Of a stretch of DNA of 64,000 nt, positions 58,788 to 64,000 are shown in pieces. The DNA is from Hyphomicrobiales bacterium. Lineage in GTDB: Bacteria; Pseudomonadota; Alphaproteobacteria; Rhizobiales; Rhizobiaceae. The stretch lies in assembly GCA_900471815.1 (NCBI GenBank), contig UICE01000008.1:248001-312000 (forward strand). The letters run 5' to 3'. The notes under the pieces were generated by a model that was not told the DNA's origin, did no database searches, and saw nothing but the letters and a program-made list of their open reading frames with translations. The translations under genes and the position numbers were made by a program. Numbering within the stretch: the first letter of the stretch is position 1; the number at the start of each line of letters is the position of its first letter.

Positions 58788-59158
58788 GGTTTGGTTTGTC
58801 CGGGTCTGAATATTGAAATAGGCCGAATTTCGTAGGATCCCGTTCCGGGATTAGCGATCGAAAGTTCCTTGGCAATATCAAGTGCTTCGTCCAAAGAGGC
58901 GCAATCGACGACATAGAAGCCGAGGAACTGTTCCTTGGTTTCGGCAAAGGGACCATCAATAATGACGGGATCATTGCCGCTCTTGCGTAAGGTTGTTGCA
59001 GCTGTCGTCGGCAGCAGCCGTGCTACCGGACCGAGCTTTCCTTCCCTGGTCAGTCGTTCCTGAACAATTGCGAGCCGCGCCATGACAGCATCGTCCTCGT
59101 CTTTGGACCAGGCGCCAACGATGTCTTCGGAATTGTAGCAAAGAATGGCGTAGAGCAT
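58784..59158 (-). CDS. YciI-related (DGPF domain) protein
   Basis: A 124-residue protein of the YCII/DGPF family, a ferredoxin-like dimeric fold. It has MLYAILCYNSEDIVGAWSK at the start, the diagnostic IIDGPFAETKEQFLGFYVVD (about residues 60-79) with its Asp-Gly-Pro-Phe core, and ANPGTGSYEIRPI. It is translationally coupled (ATGA) to the ECF42-type sigma gene downstream, the standard arrangement. It may be a target or modulator of the sigma factor; the biochemical function is not known. Confidence 0.9.
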   Translation of the reverse strand: MLYAILCYNSEDIVGAWSKDEDDAVMARLAIVQERLTREGKLGPVARLLPTTAATTLRKSGNDPVIIDGPFAETKEQFLGFYVVDCASLDEALDIAKELSIANPGTGSYEIRPISIFRPGQTKP

Positions 59159-59253
59159 TTTATTTCCTCTTCTTCATAGGATGACGAACCAGTATGACTT
59201 ATGCCGACAACGGGTCAAAAATTTATTGCGATTCGTATCTGAAAGGTATCATC

Positions 59254-60030
59254 GTGCGAAAAACAGGTTGGTCACCGGAACAATATCTGAAGTTCGAGGA
59301 CGAGCGCACGCGCCCAGCCAACGATCTTTTATCGGCGGTGCCGACGGCGGAAGTAGAATTTGCAGTAGATCTCGGCTGCGGCCCGGGAAATTCTACAGAA
59401 CTCTTGCTCAAACGCTATATCTCAGCAGAGATTCTGGGAATAGACTCATCTGCAGAGATGATTGCGCAGGCTCGTGAAAGAGTGCCGAATTGCAGGTTTG
59501 AACAGGGGAATCTCGATACTTGGCGTCCGGAAAAGAAAGCTGACCTCCTTTACGCCAATGCTTCAATGCAATGGCTGTCTGGGCACGACACACTGTTTCC
59601 GCAACTCACGCAGTTTCTCAATATTAATGGTTCCTTGGCAGTGCAGATGCCGGACAATCTGGAGCAGCCGACCCATATTGCCATGCGGGAGGTTGCAGCC
59701 GACAAACGTTGGGCCGAAAAGCTTTCCGGAGCCAATGCAGCCAGAAGCAGTTTAGGCGATGCTTCATTTTACTATGATTTACTTAAACCTCACGCTCGGC
59801 GTGTGGATATCTGGCGCACCATCTACCATCATCCGCTAAAAGGGCTCGAGGGTATTGTTCAGTGGTTTCTGGGCTCCGCGTTAAGGCCGTATCTTGCTGC
59901 GTTGAGCGAAGAACAGAAGCCGCAATTTATTGAAAAATATCAGGAATTACTCGCTCAATCATATAAGCCAATGGACAATGGCATTGTGCTCTTGCCATTT
60001 CCGCGTCTGTTCATCATAGCAACAATCTGA
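59254..60030 (+). CDS. tam: Trans-aconitate 2-methyltransferase
   Basis: SAM-dependent methyltransferase that monomethylates trans-aconitate, a toxic by-product of the citric acid cycle. The GTG at 59254 (AGG 7 bases upstream) gives a start like that of E. coli Tam; an in-frame ATG at 59194 would add 20 residues. It has WSPEQYLKFEDERTRPANDLL, motif I FAVDLGCGPGNSTELLL, LGIDSSAEMIAQARER, NASMQWLSGHDTLFPQL and VQMPDNLEQPTH, which together are specific to Tam. The gene stands alone between the YciI gene and the purine permease. Confidence 0.88.
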   Translation: MRKTGWSPEQYLKFEDERTRPANDLLSAVPTAEVEFAVDLGCGPGNSTELLLKRYISAEILGIDSSAEMIAQARERVPNCRFEQGNLDTWRPEKKADLLYANASMQWLSGHDTLFPQLTQFLNINGSLAVQMPDNLEQPTHIAMREVAADKRWAEKLSGANAARSSLGDASFYYDLLKPHARRVDIWRTIYHHPLKGLEGIVQWFLGSALRPYLAALSEEQKPQFIEKYQELLAQSYKPMDNGIVLLPFPRLFIIATI

Positions 60031-60058
60031 ATATTCGTATTAGCTTAGGGGGACCATC

Positions 60059-61351
60059 ATGTTCGAAAAGCTTTTCAAGCTTAGCGACCACCAGACATCC
60101 GTAAGGACGGAGGTTTTGGCGGGCCTGACAACATTCCTGACCATGTCGTACATTATATTTGTCAATCCAGACATCTTGTCTTCGACTGGTATGGACCGCA
60201 ATGCTGTCTTTGTTGCGACTTGTCTCGCAGCGGCGCTGGGTTCGGCCATCATGGCCCTTGTCGCCAATTGGCCAATCGGCATGGCCCCCGGCATGGGATT
60301 GAACGCGTTCTTTGCCTTTACAGTGGTTGCGGCACTTGGTTTTACCTGGCAGCAAGCGCTCGGCGCAGTCTTCATTTCAGGCTGTATATTCCTGTTGCTT
60401 ACGGTAACAGGCATCCGAAGCTGGCTTGTTTCAGGCATCCCAAAATCCATTCGCAGCGCTATCGCCGCCGGTATTGGTCTGTTCCTTGCGCTGATCGCAT
60501 TGAAGACGTCGGGCATTGTCGTGGACAATCCCGCGACGCTGGTTGGGCTTGGAAATCTTGGCGATACCGGCGTTCTGCTTGCTATATTGGGTTTCTTTGT
60601 CATTGCAGCTCTCGATGCACTCAAGATTCGCGGCGCGATTCTCATTGGAATACTTGTTGTGACTGTGCTGTCGATGGTTCTTGGTGTCAGCGAGTTCAAA
60701 GGCGTCTTTTCAATGCCTCCAAGCTTGGCCCCAACATTCTTTCAGCTCGATATAGTGGGAGCGCTGCATACCGGTTTTCTGCAAGTCATTCTGGTGTTTG
60801 TACTGGTTGAGGTATTTGATGCTACCGGCACCCTCATCGGTGTCAGCAAACGTGCGGGCCTTATCGAGGAAGGTAAGCCCAATCGCTTGGGCCGTGCGCT
60901 TTTTGCCGACAGCACCGCCATTGTAGCCGGGTCGGTTCTAGGAACCAGCAGTACCACGGCCTATGTTGAAAGTGCATCGGGAGTGCAGGCAGGCGGACGC
61001 ACTGGTTTGACGGCTCTGGTAGTTGCGCTGTTGTTTCTTGCAGCTTTGTTCATAGCGCCATTGGCTGCGTCGGTTCCCAGCTATGCGACCGCGCCTGCAT
61101 TGCTTTATGTCGCGGGTCTGATGATGCATGAACTGGTGGAAATCGAATGGGATGACATTACGGAGGCCACGCCAGCTGCATTGACTGCATTGGTAATGCC
61201 GTTCACTTATTCAATTGCAAACGGTCTTGCCTTCGGGTTCATCAGCTATGTAATTTTGAAGGCGGTAACCGGAAAATTCAGAGATATTCATTTGGCAACA
61301 TTGCTTGTGGCGGCTTTATTCGTGATCCGGTTTGCATTTTTTCCGCATTAA
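60059..61351 (+). CDS. NCS2-type purine permease (AzgA family)
   Basis: A 430-residue inner-membrane transporter for adenine, guanine or hypoxanthine. It has GGGGG about 8 bases upstream of the ATG. It starts FKLSDHQTSVRTEVLAGLTT, a family mark, and continues with TFLTMSYIIFVNPDIL, GMAPGMGLNAFFAFT (TM3 substrate site), VLVEVFDATGTLIGVSKRAG and GTSSTTAYVESASGVQAGGR (TM10 site). About 12-14 membrane segments are predicted. It is 28 bases after tam but functionally independent. No purine riboswitch is visible upstream. Confidence 0.92.
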   Translation: MFEKLFKLSDHQTSVRTEVLAGLTTFLTMSYIIFVNPDILSSTGMDRNAVFVATCLAAALGSAIMALVANWPIGMAPGMGLNAFFAFTVVAALGFTWQQALGAVFISGCIFLLLTVTGIRSWLVSGIPKSIRSAIAAGIGLFLALIALKTSGIVVDNPATLVGLGNLGDTGVLLAILGFFVIAALDALKIRGAILIGILVVTVLSMVLGVSEFKGVFSMPPSLAPTFFQLDIVGALHTGFLQVILVFVLVEVFDATGTLIGVSKRAGLIEEGKPNRLGRALFADSTAIVAGSVLGTSSTTAYVESASGVQAGGRTGLTALVVALLFLAALFIAPLAASVPSYATAPALLYVAGLMMHELVEIEWDDITEATPAALTALVMPFTYSIANGLAFGFISYVILKAVTGKFRDIHLATLLVAALFVIRFAFFPH

Positions 61352-61446
61352 TTGACCGGCGAACAGCGCGAATGTGCTCTATTCGCGCTGTTCGCGCTCC
61401 ATAGGAGGAGGGACCTGCGGAATAGCAATATTGCCGATTGTGAATG

Positions 61447-61457
61447 ATATTATAATA
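61447..61457. promoter_or_regulatory. AT-rich palindrome upstream of the GntR gene
   Basis: ATATTATAATA, holding the 10-bp perfect palindrome TATTATAATA, occurs 60-70 bases upstream of the GntR gene start. An identical 11-mer lies at 63480-63490 in the gguC-chvE intergenic region. It is a candidate regulator site. Confidence 0.45.
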
Positions 61458-61516
61458 TTATAAATAGGTATCAGGGAGAGAGGGAGGCAGAGGCTGCACG
61501 GTTCAGAAACCGTTGC

Positions 61517-62323
61517 GTGGCATGTTTTGCAATCTCCTGTGTAAAGTCACCCCATGAATTTACAGGCAAGCACTTGGCAGGCAGGGAACTCACCGATTAC
61601 GACTTTCGCACGACGGGCCAGTCGCGAACGCATCATGGTCATGTTATGCGTGATCTTGGTCTGAAGATCATCAGCGGCGCCTATCCTGAAAAAAGCATAC
61701 TTCCAGGAGATACCGAACTTCTGCAACGTTTTGGAGTATCGCGAACCGTTTTGCGCGAAGCGCTGAAAACGCTGGCGGCGAAAGGGCTGATCCAACCGAA
61801 AGCCAAGATCGGCACAAGGGTCTTGGAACGATCGCATTGGAACCTGTTCGATCCTGATATATTGGTTTGGCATTTCGAAGCCGGCGCAACAGCCGATTTT
61901 CTGGCGAGTATTGTCGAGATGCGTCTGGCATTGGAGCCTGAGGCGGCGGGTCTTGCAGCATTGCGACGTACGGACAAACAATTGGAAACATTGTTTCGCT
62001 GGGTCGAGCGGATGGGAGAGGCAAAAGAGTCCGCAACGGACTTTGTCTACAGCGATTTGCAGTTCCATATTGCCGTTGCAGAGGCTTCCGGGAATCCCTT
62101 CATGCGCTCTATCAGTGCACTGATAGAGGTAGCTCTGGTGACGACATTTACCATCAGCTCGCCGATTCCTAATTCAGAAAGTCATATCCGTTCAGTAGCC
62201 CGCCATGCAGCAATTGCTGCGGCAATTCGTGACGGAGATGTGGAGGCTGCCAAGGCTGCGATGCGCGTTGTCATTGCCGAAGGCGCAGAGCGTGTCCTGG
62301 TCGCAGGGCGCGCATCGTCATAG
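61517..62323 (+). CDS. GntR/FadR-family regulator with FCD domain
   Basis: A 268-residue regulator; the annotated GTG at 61517 lacks a ribosome site and the true start may be further in. The winged-helix DNA-binding domain (about 42-105) has GDTELLQRFGVSRTVLREAL and KGLIQPKAKIGTRVLE. The FCD ligand domain (about 120-255) has ASIVEMRLALEPEAAGLAA, VYSDLQFHIAVAEASGNPF and HAAIAAAIRDGDVEAAKAAM, with the His and Asp residues that bind metal or sugar acids. It is close to DgoR/GguR-like regulators. It precedes gguC and chvE, which it likely controls. Confidence 0.82.
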   Translation: MACFAISCVKSPHEFTGKHLAGRELTDYDFRTTGQSRTHHGHVMRDLGLKIISGAYPEKSILPGDTELLQRFGVSRTVLREALKTLAAKGLIQPKAKIGTRVLERSHWNLFDPDILVWHFEAGATADFLASIVEMRLALEPEAAGLAALRRTDKQLETLFRWVERMGEAKESATDFVYSDLQFHIAVAEASGNPFMRSISALIEVALVTTFTISSPIPNSESHIRSVARHAAIAAAIRDGDVEAAKAAMRVVIAEGAERVLVAGRASS

Positions 62324-62420
62324 AACTCGCACTATAACCAGCCGGTATTATCACATGTCGAGGCTGTTCTTCCGTCAATACCGATAACGGAAGAACACGC
62401 TTTGGTCATATAGAAGATAC

Positions 62421-63413
62421 TTAAAGTGCTGTGATCTTCACTTTGGAAGGCTTTTCCACCTTGAGCGGATTGCGCAAGGGAAGGCCGAACGCTGGTGCCT
62501 CGATTTCGAATACGTCGCCATTCTCGGGCTTTATACCATCCGCAAATGACAATGTTGCTGTTCCGAACATGTGAATATGAATGTCACCTGGTTGACGGAA
62601 AACCGAATATTTGAAGTGATGATATTCCAGATTTTCAATCGTATGGGACATGTTATCTTCGCCGGAAAGAAATGGCTTTTCCCATATAGTCTTGTTTTTT
62701 CGCGTAATGCGGGATGTGCCGCGAATATCTGCTGGCAAATCGCCAAGGATCAATTCTGGGCCGACCGAGCAGGGGCGAAGCTTGGAATGAGCAAGATAAA
62801 GATAGTTTACGCGCTCCATGACATGATCGGAGAATTCGTTGGCCAGCGCGAAGCCCAGCCGGAAAGGTGATCCATCCGGGCCTATCACGTAAATGCCAGC
62901 GATTTCCGGTTCCTCCCCTGCGTCATCGGCAAAAGCTGGAGAAAGCAGGGCTTGACCTGGGCCAGTCAGCATTGACCCGTTACCTTTGTAGAACCATTCC
63001 GGTTGAACTCCGGTCTTTCCCTTTTTGGGTTTGCCATCTTCAAGACCCATACGGAACATTTTCATAGAATCGGTGAGTGTTTCTTCTTTGGCATCGCCAA
63101 TCTTGCGGTGCATGGCATCGCGAGTTGCAGCAGATCCAAGATGTGTCAGCCCGGTTCCTGTCAGATGGATATGAGCTGGATCATGGGTATCGATGGGCGG
63201 CAGCAGTCTGCCTTCACTATAGGCAGCAGCGATATCGACGGTCTTTCCAAGTCCGCGAATTTCAATAATTGCAGCAATACCAGTTCCAGCTTCGATTGCC
63301 GCATGGGCCAGTTCCAATACAGAACGGGTCCGTTTTACCAGACGAAACTCTTCGCCGATACGTGCAGCAACCTGACGCTTGCCCTTGGTATTGAGTAGTT
63401 GAACCAGATTCAC
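62421..63413 (-). CDS. gguC: GguC/AraD1-like FAH-family sugar-acid enzyme
   Basis: A 330-residue member of the fumarylacetoacetate hydrolase superfamily, GguC/AraD1 group, acting on 2-keto-3-deoxy sugar acids such as L-2-keto-3-deoxyarabonate. It starts with GTG at 63413 behind GGGAGGAA. It has NGSMLTGPGQALLSPAFADD, EEPEIAGIYVIGPDGSPFRL (metal-site Glu residues), GFALANEFSDHVMERVNYLY and SKLRPCSVGPELILGDLPA, matching this group. In Agrobacterium gguC is linked to chvE-gguAB. Here gguC and chvE diverge from a shared control region. Confidence 0.85.
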   Translation of the reverse strand: MNLVQLLNTKGKRQVAARIGEEFRLVKRTRSVLELAHAAIEAGTGIAAIIEIRGLGKTVDIAAAYSEGRLLPPIDTHDPAHIHLTGTGLTHLGSAATRDAMHRKIGDAKEETLTDSMKMFRMGLEDGKPKKGKTGVQPEWFYKGNGSMLTGPGQALLSPAFADDAGEEPEIAGIYVIGPDGSPFRLGFALANEFSDHVMERVNYLYLAHSKLRPCSVGPELILGDLPADIRGTSRITRKNKTIWEKPFLSGEDNMSHTIENLEYHHFKYSVFRQPGDIHIHMFGTATLSFADGIKPENGDVFEIEAPAFGLPLRNPLKVEKPSKVKITAL

Positions 63414-63479
63414 AATTTCCTCCCGGTGTTCATTTGCAAATATTTATATAAGGGGATCGACGGATATGTCTTCCAAAAA

Positions 63480-63490
63480 ATATTATAATA
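63480..63490. promoter_or_regulatory. AT-rich palindrome between gguC and chvE
   Basis: The 11-mer is identical to that upstream of the GntR gene (61447) and both are followed by an imperfect TTATA/ATTATA half ending in GG. It is a candidate operator for the GntR regulator, placed 67 bases upstream of the gguC start. Confidence 0.45.
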
Positions 63491-63557
63491 GGATTATATG
63501 GCATTAAGCCAGCGTTGGGTAGCCTGATGCGCAACTGAAAATGCTTGTGCAGCGGAA

Positions 63558-63573
63558 TTTCACAATCGTGAAA
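63558..63573. promoter_or_regulatory. Inverted repeat TTTCAC-N4-GTGAAA
   Basis: A 6-bp inverted repeat with a 4-base spacer lies midway between gguC and chvE, 138 bases upstream of the chvE GTG. The form fits an operator for a second regulator (for example a LysR or LacI type), but no candidate gene is in the window. Confidence 0.35.
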
Positions 63574-63710
63574 GAAGGCCTATTCCAAAAGTCATACTTT
63601 TCAGATAAATGTGCAGACGGGCCCTGCCTTGGGAGGACTGGTTCAATCTTGGCAAAGCTGGCTGCGGTCAACAAAAGCGCGTAATTTGATTGGAAATTGG
63701 GAGGATAGAC

Positions 63711-64000
63711 GTGAAAATACTTAATTTGGTTGCTGCGGGACTGATCGCGCTGGGCGCGATGAGCACGCAAACTTTTGCACAAGACAAAGGCACCGTTGGC
63801 ATTTCCATGCCTACCAAAGCCTCCGCCCGCTGGATTGCTGACGGCGATAACATGGTCAAGGCGTTGAAAGAACGTGGCTATGGTACCGATCTGCAATATG
63901 CGGAAGATGACATTCCCAACCAGCTGGCCCAGATCGAGAACATGGTCACCAAGGGCGTCAAGGTTCTTGTGATTGGTGCCATCGACGGCACCACGCTTTC
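63711..64000 (+). CDS. chvE: ChvE-like sugar-binding periplasmic protein (truncated by window end)
   Basis: N-terminal 96 codons of a periplasmic ABC sugar-binding protein. It starts with GTG at 63711 behind GGGAGGA. A signal peptide ends TFAQD, and the mature start [19 protein letters not shown], then [20 protein letters not shown] and [19 protein letters not shown] closely follow Agrobacterium ChvE as I recall it. ChvE binds galactose, arabinose, glucose and related sugars, feeds the GguAB (MmsAB) transporter and, in Agrobacterium, signals to VirA. The transporter genes should follow beyond base 64000. Confidence 0.88.
   Translation, partial: MKILNLVAAGLIALGAMSTQTFAQDKGTVGISMPTKASARWIADGDNMVKALKERGYGTDLQYAEDDIPNQLAQIENMVTKGVKVLVIGAIDGTTL

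Noticed and set aside
1-64000. tRNA genes, rRNA genes, CRISPR arrays and insertion sequences
   Set aside because: No T-loop plus acceptor pairing, no rRNA-like stretch, no regularly spaced repeats and no transposase or integrase motif were recognised by eye; a covariance-model search would settle RNA genes.

Overview
The window is chromosomal-type DNA from an alphaproteobacterium of the Rhizobiales (Hyphomicrobiales), most likely the Brucellaceae/Phyllobacteriaceae neighbourhood. The evidence is a rhizobial-style type III secretion system with a split secretin, an Omp31-like beta-barrel porin, a GguC/ChvE sugar locus, KpsC/KpsS capsule proteins and REP-like palindromes of a type common in this order. 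This placement is inferred from gene content only. No rRNA, tRNA, CRISPR array, transposase or integrase was seen.

Region 1 (1-14.7 kb) is the right-hand part of a type III secretion system. Leftward from a divergent promoter region (about 1271-1647) run the N-terminal half of the secretin (RhcC1/NolW type), a 62-residue protein and an SctI-like rod protein cut by the window edge. Rightward run a 53-residue needle/pilus candidate, SctD (FHA), an SctX/SctY-like pair, SctV, the C-terminal secretin half (RhcC2/CpaC type), a CpaD-like lipoprotein, a TadD-like TPR lipoprotein, SctU, an L,D-transpeptidase, a LysM-like protein and a 1171-residue EF-hand protein that looks like a secreted effector or translocator. 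A terminator at 14713 closes the unit. The ATPase, SctJ, SctQ and SctRST are not in the window and probably lie to the left. Odd points are three consecutive Tad-pilus-like outer-membrane proteins and an SctU without the NPTH self-cleavage motif.

Region 2 (14.7-37.2 kb) is a capsule or exopolysaccharide locus of the ABC-transporter-dependent (Kps) type: KpsS, KpsC, two KpsE paralogues, KpsT, KpsM, a Wza/KpsD-like export lipoprotein, three glycosyltransferase genes (one a tandem enzyme), two FkbM methyltransferases, a TPR protein, a DUF4214-like protein, a degenerate sulfotransferase-like protein, a Hint-domain protein, an Omp31-like porin and an AraC regulator.

Region 3 (37.5-50.2 kb) holds envelope, stress and housekeeping functions: a small zinc-ribbon protein, a DUF486 membrane protein, an HPP-CBS membrane protein, an SH3 protein, a stress gene pair behind an EcfG-like promoter, a TetR-controlled RND efflux operon with an 18-bp palindromic operator, an ECF sigma/anti-sigma pair whose promoter suggests a leaderless mRNA, a Bax-inhibitor-1 protein and a MarR regulator.

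Region 4 (50.5-64 kb) is mixed metabolism: an SLT-type lipoprotein, two REPIN-like palindromic elements, an ArsR-AHSA1 operon with twin operators, a DUF1428 protein, an MfnB-like/FolB fusion, an MFS exporter, an ECF42-type sigma factor with a YciI partner and nearby SRPBCC and SnoaL proteins, a trans-aconitate methyltransferase, an AzgA purine permease, and a GntR regulator followed by gguC and the start of chvE. The last three appear tied together by a shared AT-rich palindrome.
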